Virus record (IMG/VR): IMGVR_UViG_3300017530_000053
Span: 1-28,214 of that record
DNA length: 28,214 nucleotides
Source: a virus
Direction: 5' to 3' (one strand)
Position 1 is the stretch's first letter; every line of letters begins with the position of its first letter. Below, one piece after another: positions 14,175 to 19,964 of this stretch. Both the position numbers and the translations under genes were made by a program. The notes beneath the pieces are model-generated. The model was not told the origin of the DNA. It did no database searches and was given only the letters and a program-made list of their open reading frames with translations.

Positions 14175-14540
14175 CTAGTGAACCGGGCCGAGTTGCGTCC
14201 AGTCGTGGTTATCGCCGTCCGTCGCCAGAAGCTCCGCCGGCGTCAGACCGGCGATGGTGTTCAGAAGCTCCGTGCGGCACTGCCGGGCTTGGTTGCCAAT
14301 GTCCCGCAGTAGCGCTGCGCACGCCGGTGCGTTGGCATCGCCGTTGGCGTCGAGCAGTCGCTCGCCCAGGCGGTTTCGAGCGTTGCCACTGATGTTCGCC
14401 TGGTACATGGCCTCGATGAGCGTAGCGAATACGCCCAGGATGACGGCTTCTTCCGCGTCGTCGACATTCACCTCCGGCTCGATGCGATCCATCACGATGT
14501 CCATCTCGGCTTCGCCTGCGTAAACTGCTGCAAGTCCCAT
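14175..14540 (-). CDS. Conserved 121-residue protein, paralogue of 2530-2895
   Basis: MGLAAVYAGEAEMDIVMDRIEPEVNVDDAEEAVILGVFATLIEAMYQANISGNARNRLGERLLDANGDANAPACAALLRDIGNQ... to DWTQLGPVH. Same length and same signatures as the protein at 2530-2895, so a duplicated gene family sits at both ends of the structural module. A strong ribosome site (AAAGGAGG) precedes it. Helical with no known motif. The two copies have diverged outside the SGNARNRL core and the two ends. Confidence 0.85.
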   Translation of the reverse strand: MGLAAVYAGEAEMDIVMDRIEPEVNVDDAEEAVILGVFATLIEAMYQANISGNARNRLGERLLDANGDANAPACAALLRDIGNQARQCRTELLNTIAGLTPAELLATDGDNHDWTQLGPVH

Positions 14541-14566
14541 CTTAGTCCTCCTTTGTTATGCCTGCG

Positions 14567-15088
14567 TTATGCAGTCTCGATGTAGAACAGGTAGAAGTCT
14601 GCCTGTCCAGCCGTCACAACCTGGCCGCCAATCGTGAAGATCACGTCACGCGCAACAGTCGTCAGCGGCACAGCCGCTTCGGCGACCGCACCCCAATACT
14701 GGTGGATACCTGCATCCCACGGGTTGCTTGCGTCCGCAACAGCGATAGCCGCAATCAGGTCAGCCGCCGCCTCCACGCCGAAGGCAACGGTGCCGGCGTC
14801 GGCGCCAGCGGTCGTGAACGTAACGAGCACGTTGGCGACAACACCGACAACGAGCGCGTCGGCCGGAATGCTCGTAGCCGCAAACAAGTTGATCGCGCCA
14901 ATGGCTCCGCCGTCGTCGGCGAAGTTATACTGAACGCGGGCAATCTTCAGGCCGATACCGGCCGCACCGCCCTCGGCAATCGGATCGAGGACATCCGCTG
15001 GCAGGATGGAGTTATCGGCAATCTCGGCGCTGTCGATGAAGAGGCCGCCGCCCAGCGGTAGATACTTTCGTAGTGGTTGCACAGGCAT
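14567..15088 (-). CDS. Putative structural protein (173 residues)
   Basis: MPVQPLRKYLPLGGGLFIDSAEIADNSILPADVLDPIAEGGAAGIGLKIARVQYNFADDGGAIGAINLFAATSIPADALVVGVVANVLVTFTTAGADAGTVAFGVEAAADLIAAIAVADASNPWDAGIHQYWGAVAEAAVPLTTVARDVIFTIGGQVVTAGQADFYLFYIETA. Low Cys and a beta pattern ending ..DVIFTIGGQVVTAGQADFYLFYIET resemble head fibre or decoration domains with a jelly-roll-like end. AAGGAGAACAATC precedes the ATG. The role is inferred from composition and position in the head module. Confidence 0.75.
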   Translation of the reverse strand: MPVQPLRKYLPLGGGLFIDSAEIADNSILPADVLDPIAEGGAAGIGLKIARVQYNFADDGGAIGAINLFAATSIPADALVVGVVANVLVTFTTAGADAGTVAFGVEAAADLIAAIAVADASNPWDAGIHQYWGAVAEAAVPLTTVARDVIFTIGGQVVTAGQADFYLFYIETA

Positions 15089-15099
15089 GATTGTTCTCC

Positions 15100-15339
15100 T
15101 TATCGTTGTCCGAAGTGCGCGATTCGCATCAGGCCCAATGCCTTTTCAACGACTCGGCTCTCCATTCGTTTGTTGGCCACCTTGTTCACCCATTCCTGAA
15201 ATGTCAGGTCAGGGTGCGCGTCAACCGTGACAAACTCTGCCAAGTAGTCTGGCACCAATCTCGGGCCGTCGCGGAAGGAAACAATGTGCCCTTCCTGCGG
15301 CGTCACGTTAGGGTGGATTCGTGCTGACTGCCTGTCCAC
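15100..15339 (-). CDS. Conserved small protein (79 residues), leaderless start
   Basis: Starts with GTG at 15339: MDRQSARIHPNVTPQEGHIVSFRDGPRLVPDYLAEFVTVDAHPDLTFQEWVNKVANKRMESRVVEKALGLMRIAHFGQR. There is no ribosome site, but the GTG lies 6 nt after TAAGCT, the -10 of promoter R6, so it is read as a leaderless mRNA. The C-terminal third is helical. Function unknown. It sits between the 59-residue gene and the structural gene. Confidence 0.65.
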   Translation of the reverse strand: MDRQSARIHPNVTPQEGHIVSFRDGPRLVPDYLAEFVTVDAHPDLTFQEWVNKVANKRMESRVVEKALGLMRIAHFGQR

Positions 15340-15345
15340 GATCTC

Positions 15346-15390
15346 AGCTTACGACGGCCAGAGCGGCTACGCAACGGTTTGTGCCACTTC
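15346..15390 (-). promoter_or_regulatory. Phage promoter R6 with GAAGTGGCACAAA box, leaderless
   Basis: Minus strand: GAAGTGGCACAAA (15390-15378), TTGCGT (15374-15369), 17 bp, TAAGCT (15351-15346), GAGATC and then GTG at 15339. It lies 8 nt after the TAA of the 59-residue gene. Bases from TAAGCT to GTG differ in only 2 of 15 positions from the promoter at 25011-25025. Confidence 0.75.
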
Positions 15391-15398
15391 GATTCGGG

Positions 15399-15578
15399 TT
15401 ATTCGGCCTCGGCGTGGGCGGCAATCGTGTCCGCCAGTCCTCGCTTGATCTCGCGGGCGGCGGTCTCTTTCAGACCGCGCATGATCCGCGCCTGTTGGCG
15501 CGGCGACAAGGCGGCAGCACGGCGTAGTTGCCGGGCACCTAGCGGCTTGCGGCGAGCGTAGGGATTTCGGGTGGGCAT
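15399..15578 (-). CDS. Small basic protein (59 residues)
   Basis: ATG at 15578, 11 nt after the terminase stop, preceded by TAGGAGG. The sequence MPTRNPYARRKPLGARQLRR.. AHAEAE is Arg/Ala-rich and helical, with a basic N-terminus and a moderately acidic end. It may bind nucleic acid or act in packaging, as it directly follows the large terminase gene, but no domain is recognised. Confidence 0.7.
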   Translation of the reverse strand: MPTRNPYARRKPLGARQLRRAAALSPRQQARIMRGLKETAAREIKRGLADTIAAHAEAE

Positions 15579-15589
15579 GTGTTGACCTC

Positions 15590-17092
15590 CTAGCCGAAGC
15601 TCGGTTCAGCGAGATTACGGGCCTCGTCGCTCTGACGCACAGCATACCTCGTAGCGTCGAGAAGGTGATTGTTTCGGTCGAGGGGCACCTCGCCAATGGT
15701 TTCACCGAACTCGTCGTAGGGATAGCAATAGCTGTTTTGCTCAAAGGCCCAATGGATGAGGTTATTGAACACCAACAGATGGCCGGACTTCAGCAATGAG
15801 CCAACCTCAATCAGCCCAGCGAGCTTTGAATCAGCCTTAAATACCATCGACTCCGGGAATCGGGCCTGTACATCGTACATGGTCTCTGGTTTGGACGGGT
15901 CGACGAAAATACGTCCGATATTCTCGCACTCGTCCGTGGCCACAAACTCCTTCGCGTCCTCATCCCACTTCTCGACCTGCGACATTGCGGTGATGGCATC
16001 CAACATCTCATGCGGAGAACGCCATCGTTCATTAGGTGCAGCGATGTCCGGCGCGCAAGCCAAGTAGAACTCGCGGTAGATGTACCAGATTTCCGGTTCG
16101 AATGGATCATAGGCGATCCAGACAGCCGCGAACTTGTCCCTGCCGCCGTGCGTCGGGTCGATACCGATGAAGCGCGGCCAGTGCGCCGGAATCTCGATCG
16201 GATCGATGTACGTGCAATCTGGATACACGAGACCTTGCGGCTTCTCGAACTCCGCCTCATACATCATCCTGAAGTACCACACCGGAAGCAGTCGCTTCAG
16301 GCGCGCCTCCTCCTCCAGCGAGAAGTACGGATTGACGATGGATGGGAAACGAACGACCAGCGTATCCTGATCTTCGCCGGTCTCGGCGCGCTTGATGATT
16401 TCCGTCAGCCAGGGCGCGCCCGCCATGTAAGGTGTGGTCGTGATCAGGAGTCGGCCTTCGCCGTGAAGTCGCTGGGAGGTGATGTGGTAGATCGCCGGAT
16501 CGCGTACCTGTCCGCCCTCATCGATCCAAGCGGCCTCCAGGCGTGCGCCCTGAAGACGGTGACGGCGCTCGGCGGAACCGGCGTAAATCTGGACGTTGTA
16601 ACCGACAGGCCGGAGATCGATGCGCAAGTCCTGCTTGTTGAGGATTGTCTCTTCGGAGCAGCCGAACTTCGCACACAAGAAGCGCACCATGCGGGCGATC
16701 CCGACCGTGGCCTGGCGCATCATCTGGAGCGTTGGCCCAACGATGCCGAACAGGTACTCGGTGCCTTCCTCGCCCTCAGCGACCTTCTTCTCGATCTCTC
16801 GCCAGAGCCAGTGGGGGCCGATATGCGACTTGCCGCCCTGCGACCCCGCCAGGAGAATCAGGTTCGGCGTCTCCATGTCGAACCAGATGGGCTTCTGTCC
16901 CCAATGCGGGACGAGTTGCGCTAACAGAGGGCCGGACTTGAGAGCGTCGCCCAGCACGCGGCGTGGACGGCGTACCTCGACGACATTGCCTTTGACGCTG
17001 TATGCGTCCGTCGGCAACCGGAGGTTGCCATTGGCAGTCGAGACGTAGGTCTTCTTACGAACGACTTTCAACTTCGCGGGTGAGCTAGTCAC
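15590..17092 (-). CDS. Terminase large subunit
   Basis: 500 residues from GTG at 17092 (VTSSPAKLK); the longer frame from 17128 runs over the promoter and is rejected. Walker A is GSQGGKS at residues 83-89 and Walker B is AAWIDE with D191-E192, followed by LLITTTPYM (motif III). The RNase H-like nuclease domain begins IGIDPTHGGRD with Asp312. It docks on the portal and pumps and cuts DNA. The gene starts the leftward structural block and is driven by a leaderless promoter. The first four residues (VTSS) are shared with the plus-strand gene at 18262 because of the duplicated promoter. Confidence 0.92.
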   Translation of the reverse strand: MTSSPAKLKVVRKKTYVSTANGNLRLPTDAYSVKGNVVEVRRPRRVLGDALKSGPLLAQLVPHWGQKPIWFDMETPNLILLAGSQGGKSHIGPHWLWREIEKKVAEGEEGTEYLFGIVGPTLQMMRQATVGIARMVRFLCAKFGCSEETILNKQDLRIDLRPVGYNVQIYAGSAERRHRLQGARLEAAWIDEGGQVRDPAIYHITSQRLHGEGRLLITTTPYMAGAPWLTEIIKRAETGEDQDTLVVRFPSIVNPYFSLEEEARLKRLLPVWYFRMMYEAEFEKPQGLVYPDCTYIDPIEIPAHWPRFIGIDPTHGGRDKFAAVWIAYDPFEPEIWYIYREFYLACAPDIAAPNERWRSPHEMLDAITAMSQVEKWDEDAKEFVATDECENIGRIFVDPSKPETMYDVQARFPESMVFKADSKLAGLIEVGSLLKSGHLLVFNNLIHWAFEQNSYCYPYDEFGETIGEVPLDRNNHLLDATRYAVRQSDEARNLAEPSFG

Positions 17093-17131
17093 GGACCAAT
17101 AATACCTTTTCCGGGCCGGCCTTGTCAACCG
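17081..17131 (-). repeat. 51-bp inverted copy of the promoter-start block (left copy)
   Basis: This 51-bp sequence reads on the minus strand exactly as 18223-18273 reads on the plus strand. It contains TTGACA (17128-17123), 18 bp, TATTAT (17104-17099), 6 nt and the GTG start at 17092, and the first codons. The two copies face outward. Confidence 0.95.
17099..17128 (-). promoter_or_regulatory. Leaderless sigma-70-type promoter of the terminase gene
   Basis: TTGACA-N18-TATTAT followed by TGGTCC and GTG. The expected transcription start, 7 nt past the -10, is the G of GTG, so the mRNA has no leader. No ribosome site is present, consistent with this reading. Confidence 0.75.
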
Positions 17132-17135
17132 GCCC
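17113..17135. promoter_or_regulatory. Inverted repeat across the divergent -35 boxes (operator candidate)
   Basis: GGGCCGG (17113-17119) and CCGGCCC (17129-17135) form a perfect 7-bp inverted repeat with a 9-bp centre, overlapping the -35 elements of both divergent promoters. The plus-strand copy at 18223 lacks one arm. Confidence 0.5.
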
Positions 17136-17151
17136 GCGACTGTGATAGGCT
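17122..17151 (+). promoter_or_regulatory. Promoter for the 17160-18202 operon
   Basis: TTGTCA (17122-17127), 18 bp, TAGGCT (17146-17151), then 8 nt to the ATG at 17160. The expected start leaves almost no leader and no ribosome site is seen. Its -35 overlaps the opposed terminase promoter's -35. Confidence 0.5.
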
Positions 17152-17159
17152 GTCAGCGT

Positions 17160-17789
17160 ATGGCTACGAAATCTCATCTACCGATCAGCGCTCACGTTCG
17201 GCTCAACCAACTACGTCGCCTCAAGCAGCTACGGGAGCAAACGGATGGACTGACCGCGCAGCAGCGGTCTCTGGCTGATCGGGTCTTCGGTGGCGCGTCA
17301 CTCGATGTGCTGCGGCGCCAGGCGATTGAGGAGTTGGTCGCGTCGGGTTATCTGGATGAAGAGATCAAGATGACGCTCGCTGACCCGGAATCGCCTTACA
17401 GCATTCTCATCGAGGGCCTGAAGCCGGAAGCCATCCCCGACACTCTTCGATCAGTCATTCGAAAGATTAGGACGGCGAAGAAAACGCGGAGTGCTGAGCA
17501 GGCCCGTGACGAGTATGTCCAAACGCAGCGTCGGCTCATTGATGCGACCTGGGTTACGTTGGACGAAGCGGGCGCGGCGCATCACAAGTCGCTGCTGGAA
17601 TTCATTGATGAACGGAGCCGGGCCGCCGCCGAGGCGGAAGGCATTGTGTTCACTCGCGCCGGACGTAGTAGTACCAAGCGCCCCGAACCAGAGGAGCAGC
17701 CGGAGGAAGAGGAGGACGCCCCGGTTGGCGATGATGATTCCAAGCCGAATTGGGAGGAGGAGTTTACGCCTGATGAAACTGACGATTAG
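17160..17789 (+). CDS. Hypothetical protein, possible small terminase subunit
   Basis: 209 residues from ATG at 17160. MATKSHLPISAHVRLNQLRRLKQLREQTDGLTAQQRSLADRVFGGASLDVLRRQAIEELVASGYLDEEIKMTLADPES.. is a helical N-terminus with an HTH-like LDVLRRQAIEELVASGYLDEEIKMTL stretch. A long helical middle with Arg/Lys follows, then a very acidic end (PEEQPEEEEDAPVGDDD). Small terminases combine an HTH and an oligomerising helix. It stands divergent from the large terminase, and that location alone suggests the idea. The family is not recognised with certainty. Confidence 0.75.
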   Translation: MATKSHLPISAHVRLNQLRRLKQLREQTDGLTAQQRSLADRVFGGASLDVLRRQAIEELVASGYLDEEIKMTLADPESPYSILIEGLKPEAIPDTLRSVIRKIRTAKKTRSAEQARDEYVQTQRRLIDATWVTLDEAGAAHHKSLLEFIDERSRAAAEAEGIVFTRAGRSSTKRPEPEEQPEEEEDAPVGDDDSKPNWEEEFTPDETDD

Positions 17790-17982
17790 GAACGACCGTA
17801 TTCAGCCCGTGCCGTTCACCATTACCGACCGGCCGGTCGAGGTGAAGACGTCGAGCCTCGGTGCTGCCCCGGACACGGTGCCGCCCATGAGCACCCTGAC
17901 TCTTCACGTGCAGGAGGGCGACGTGATCGTACTCCAGCAAGAGGGCGGCATCACTATCGAGAAGGAGGAAGTCGATGGCTAA
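17773..17982 (+). CDS. Small protein (69 residues)
   Basis: ATG at 17773 after GGGAGGAGGAG, overlapping the previous gene's end in another frame. MKLTIRNDRIQPVPFTITDRPVEVKTSSLGAAPDTVPPMSTLTLHVQEGDVIVLQQEGGITIEKEEVDG is beta-rich and ends overlapping the next ATG. The short strands with LTLHVQEGDVIVLQQEG resemble a cupin-like or small beta-barrel tip, but I cannot assign a family. Confidence 0.75.
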   Translation: MKLTIRNDRIQPVPFTITDRPVEVKTSSLGAAPDTVPPMSTLTLHVQEGDVIVLQQEGGITIEKEEVDG

Positions 17983-18202
17983 AGAACCACTGAACCTAAC
18001 GGCGCGTGTCATCGCCTACGGAGCCTTCGGGGCCACGGTGTCCCTGACCGCGGCCATGCTAGGACTACATGCTCTGTTCACGTACCTGGGCCTGGACGAC
18101 GGCGGTACCGTGAAGGACTTGCTGGTCGTGATGGTCGGCTCTGTGACGACCACGTTGGGTATGGTGATCGCGGCGCTGTTCGGCAGCCATGCGCCCGACT
18201 AG
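17975..18202 (+). CDS. Two-helix membrane protein, holin candidate
   Basis: 75 residues. MAKEPLNLTARVIAYGAFGATVSLTAAMLGLHALFTYLGL and VKDLLVVMVGSVTTTLGMVIAALFGSHAPD are two hydrophobic segments (about residues 12-36 and 47-68), each long enough to span a membrane, with a short polar loop. Small two-span proteins next to phage morphogenesis genes often act as holins. No endolysin is found in the window, so the call is tentative. The ATG overlaps the previous stop. Confidence 0.7.
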   Translation: MAKEPLNLTARVIAYGAFGATVSLTAAMLGLHALFTYLGLDDGGTVKDLLVVMVGSVTTTLGMVIAALFGSHAPD

Positions 18203-18222
18203 CACTAGACCCTAGACAAAGG

Positions 18223-18273
18223 CGGTTGACAAGGCCGGCCCGGAAAAGGTATTATTGGTCCGTGACTAGCTCA
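18223..18273 (+). repeat. 51-bp promoter-start block (right copy, outward)
   Basis: Identical over 51 bp to the reverse of 17081-17131. It holds TTGACA (18226-18231), 18 bp, TATTAT (18250-18255), 6 nt and the GTG at 18262. It acts as a leaderless promoter for the gene at 18262. Confidence 0.95.
18226..18255 (+). promoter_or_regulatory. Leaderless promoter for the zinc-ribbon gene
   Basis: TTGACA-N18-TATTAT, then TGGTCC and GTG at 18262. The GTG is at the expected start site, so the transcript should be leaderless. Confidence 0.75.
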
Positions 18274-18663
18274 TCTAAGAAGCGAGGGTTTTCCGTTGAA
18301 GCACGCCGCACGGAGCTAAACAGGGCACTCCGCAAGCCACGACGGATTCTTTGGGCACACTGCCAGCATCACGGCGGCGGGTACTACTTCTATGACGTGA
18401 AAATCCACCTGCGTCATGATGCAGACCCCGACTTGCGGCAGGTCAAGGCCCTGTGCATGTCATGCGGGAAGAACTCCATCTTCTTCGTCGGCGCGGACGA
18501 GCTAGACGAACACCGTTACAGCCCCATCCAACTCTGCCAGTGCGGCCTCCCCTACGACCATCAGTCTCCCCCCCGCGAATTCCTCCAGCAATACAACGCC
18601 GCACCCGTCCCCTGTCGCCCCTCGACCAATGGCAACCAAGCCAACCGCTTGACGATCTCATGA
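18262..18663 (+). CDS. Zinc-ribbon protein of unknown function
   Basis: 133 residues from GTG at 18262 (VTSSSKKRGFSVEARR), not from the longer ATG-like start that would run into the promoter. The middle carries LWAHCQHHGGGYYFYDVKIHLRHDADPDLRQVKALCMSCGKNSIFFVGAD.. with CMSCG and, further on, QLCQCGLPYDH: two metal-binding knuckles. These may form a zinc finger for binding nucleic acid or protein. The first four residues are those of the terminase because the promoter block was copied. Confidence 0.75.
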   Translation: MTSSSKKRGFSVEARRTELNRALRKPRRILWAHCQHHGGGYYFYDVKIHLRHDADPDLRQVKALCMSCGKNSIFFVGADELDEHRYSPIQLCQCGLPYDHQSPPREFLQQYNAAPVPCRPSTNGNQANRLTIS

Positions 18664-18797
18664 AGGAAGGCGCGACGCCGCGCCGGACACCGGTACTCGA
18701 TACCCCGGCGATCACCAAGGCCATAATCGAATGGTTTCAGAACAAGAGCCGGTGTCGCGCTGTCGCCCCTGTATCCTCGACCGACTGGAGCCGTTGA
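18660..18797 (+). CDS. Possible small ORF (45 residues) overlapping the tRNA cluster end
   Basis: ATG at 18660 overlaps the TGA of the zinc-ribbon gene (ATGA coupling). MKEGATPRRTPVLDTPAITKAIIEWFQNKSR.. ends TGA at 18795-18797, inside the opposite-strand tRNA-Thr. The helical ITKAIIEWFQNKS segment is protein-like, but the length is short and evidence is only coupling. Confidence 0.35.
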   Translation: MKEGATPRRTPVLDTPAITKAIIEWFQNKSRCRAVAPVSSTDWSR

Positions 18798-18861
18798 TGG
18801 GACTCGAACCCACAATCTCTGCTTTACGAAAGCAGCGCACGACCAGTTGTGCTTCAACGGC
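18786..18861 (-). tRNA. tRNA-Thr(CGT)
   Basis: Acceptor GCCGTTG/CAACGGC with encoded CCA. The anticodon stem CTGCT/AGCAG has loop TTCGTAA (anticodon CGT). Last member of the cluster; immediately follows tRNA-Leu(TAG) in transcription. Confidence 0.9.
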
Positions 18862-18947
18862 TGGTAGCCTCGGTGGGATTCGAACCCACACGCCGTTTCC
18901 GGCCGGAGCTTCTAAGGCTCCTACGTCTCCCGTTCCGTCACGAGGCT
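18862..18947 (-). tRNA. tRNA-Leu(TAG)
   Basis: Acceptor AGCCTCG/CGAGGCT, A73 and CCA encoded; stem GGAGC/GCTCC with loop CTTAGAA (anticodon TAG); long variable arm typical of Leu. Confidence 0.9.
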
Positions 18948-19033
18948 TGGTACGCTTGGCAGGACTCGAACCCTCAAGCCCTGGTGGGCACACGGTTCTG
19001 AGCCGTGCGTGTTTGCCGTTTCACCACTCACGC
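18948..19033 (-). tRNA. tRNA-Leu(CAG), weak acceptor stem
   Basis: Anticodon stem CACGG/CCGTG is perfect with loop CTCAGAA (CAG), and the variable arm is Leu-like. The acceptor pairs badly (GCGTGAG against CAAGCGT, two mismatches and two wobbles), and the T stem has an A-G mismatch. Its function is doubtful. Confidence 0.65.
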
Positions 19034-19122
19034 TGGTGCCAGGGGAGGGATTCGAACCCCCGTAGTCCTTTCGAACGCCTGCTTTACAGGCAGGTGCTTT
19101 TAGCCAACTCAGCCACCCTGAC
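19034..19122 (-). tRNA. tRNA-Tyr(GTA)
   Basis: Acceptor GTCAGGG/CCCTGGC, A73, CCA encoded; CCTGC/GCAGG with loop CTGTAAA (GTA); long variable arm. Confidence 0.9.
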
Positions 19123-19196
19123 TGGAACCCCAGATCGGACTCGAACCGATGAACTCTACTTGGAAGGCAGATATGTTCCCTCTACATCACTGGGGC
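19123..19196 (-). tRNA. tRNA-Gly(TCC)
   Basis: Stem TCTGC/GTAGA with one wobble, loop CTTCCAA (TCC); acceptor GCCCCAG/CTGGGGT and encoded CCA. Confidence 0.9.
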
Positions 19197-19273
19197 TGGT
19201 ACGGGTGACAGGAATCGAACCTGCAACGGTCGGCTTAAAAGGCCGCTGCTCTACCTAGTTGAGCTACACCCGC
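19197..19273 (-). tRNA. tRNA-Lys(TTT)
   Basis: Loop CTTTTAA gives anticodon TTT; D, T and acceptor arms (GCGGGTG/CACCCGT, CCA) are regular; one mismatch at 27-43. Confidence 0.9.
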
Positions 19274-19342
19274 TGGTAGCGCTGACGGGATTCGAACCCG
19301 CGCCGTCGCGTTTACAGGACGCTTGGCAACCAGTTATCCGGC
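19274..19342 (-). pseudogene. Degenerate tRNA (Thr-TGT-like)
   Basis: Only about 69 nt. The 3' half is normal (T arm GCGGG..CCCGT, CAGCGCT, A, CCA), but no matching 5' acceptor (AGCGCTG) exists and the D arm is not normal. The anticodon loop CCTGTAA has C at position 33. It looks like a tRNA that lost its 5' part, yet it keeps zero-spacer borders with both neighbours. Confidence 0.55.
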
Positions 19343-19430
19343 TGGCGAAGGGTGAGGGATTCGAACCCTCGAACGGTTGCCCGTTAGCGGTTTAGCAAAC
19401 TGCCGCCTTAATCCACTCGGCCAACCCTTC
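19343..19430 (-). tRNA. tRNA-Ser(GCT)
   Basis: Acceptor GAAGGGT/ACCCTTC, G73, CCA; anticodon GCT in loop TTGCTAA; long variable arm. Confidence 0.9.
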
Positions 19431-19506
19431 TGGAACCCTCGACAGGATTCGAACCTGCGACCATCGCGTTCGAAGCGCGGCACTCTGTCCACTGAGTTAC
19501 GAGGGC
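19431..19506 (-). tRNA. tRNA-Arg(TCG)
   Basis: Loop CTTCGAA (TCG); acceptor GCCCTCG/CGAGGGT; encoded CCA. Confidence 0.9.
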
Positions 19507-19584
19507 TGGTAGCGGAGGGGGGATTCGAACCCAGCCGGTCTGCGGCTTATGAGGCCACCGAGATAACCACTTCTCTACCCCGCT
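19507..19584 (-). tRNA. tRNA-Met(CAT) (elongator or Ile2-type)
   Basis: Acceptor AGCGGGG/CTCCGCT, A73, CCA; loop CTCATAA (CAT). The 1-72 pair is intact, so it is not initiator-like. A CAT tRNA could also be lysidine-modified Ile2, which sequence alone does not settle. Confidence 0.88.
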
Positions 19585-19658
19585 TGGAGGCTCCTACGGG
19601 AATCGAACCCGCGTCTGGTGCTTGAGGGGCACCCGTCCTGCCGTTAGACGAAGGAGCC
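19585..19658 (-). tRNA. tRNA-Glu(CTC)
   Basis: Acceptor GGCTCCT/AGGAGCC; GGTGC/GCACC with loop CCCTCAA (CTC); CCA encoded. Confidence 0.9.
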
Positions 19659-19737
19659 TGGTCAGGGTAGGTAGATTCGAACTACCGATCTTCTGGTTCC
19701 AAACCAGATGGGGACGGCCTGACTCCCCTATACCCTG
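19659..19737 (-). tRNA. tRNA-Pro(TGG)
   Basis: Acceptor CAGGGTA/TACCCTG; TCTGG/CCAGA with loop TTTGGAA (TGG); CCA encoded. Confidence 0.9.
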
Positions 19738-19814
19738 TGGTCGGAGAAACAGGATTCGAACCCGCGGCCCCCGCATCCCGAATGCGGTGCGCTACCAAGC
19801 TGCGCCATTCTCCG
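19738..19814 (-). tRNA. tRNA-Pro(CGG)
   Basis: CCGCA/TGCGG with loop TTCGGGA (CGG); acceptor CGGAGAA/TTCTCCG; encoded CCA. Confidence 0.9.
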
Positions 19815-19890
19815 TGGTCAGCGGGCCCGGATTTGAACCGGAACTAGCAGGGCCACAACCTACTGTGCTGCCGTTACACTACCGCGCTGA
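19815..19890 (-). tRNA. tRNA-His(GTG)
   Basis: GTAGG/CCTGC with loop TTGTGGC (GTG). The 5' end has a U opposite A73 where normal His tRNA has G-1; one C-C in the acceptor. Confidence 0.85.
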
Positions 19891-19964
19891 TGGAGCCTTC
19901 AGACGGATTCGAACCGTCGATTCCTCGATACCAACGAGGCGGTCTACCTCTAACCTATGAAGGC
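19891..19964 (-). tRNA. tRNA-Thr(GGT)
   Basis: CCTCG/CGAGG with loop TTGGTAT (GGT); acceptor GCCTTCA/TGAAGGC. Its G1 directly follows the TAA stop of the HNH gene. Confidence 0.9.

Noticed and set aside
4328-15390. The GAAGTGGCACAAA...TTGCG block resembles a sigma-54 promoter (TGGCAC-N5-TTGC).
   Set aside because: The distance between GG and GC is 11 nt in all copies where sigma-54 needs 10, and a -10 hexamer lies 17 bp further down, which fits a sigma-70-like promoter with an upstream box better.
15590-17128. ATG-type start for the terminase at 17128 (MTRPARKRYYWS...).
   Set aside because: The extra 12 codons are the TTGACA/TATTAT promoter itself, and the same text appears before the unrelated gene at 18262.
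18731-19960. Plus-strand protein frames across the tRNA cluster.
   Set aside because: They are translations of the complement of tRNA genes, with repeated GIEPA/GFEP text coming from the T arms.
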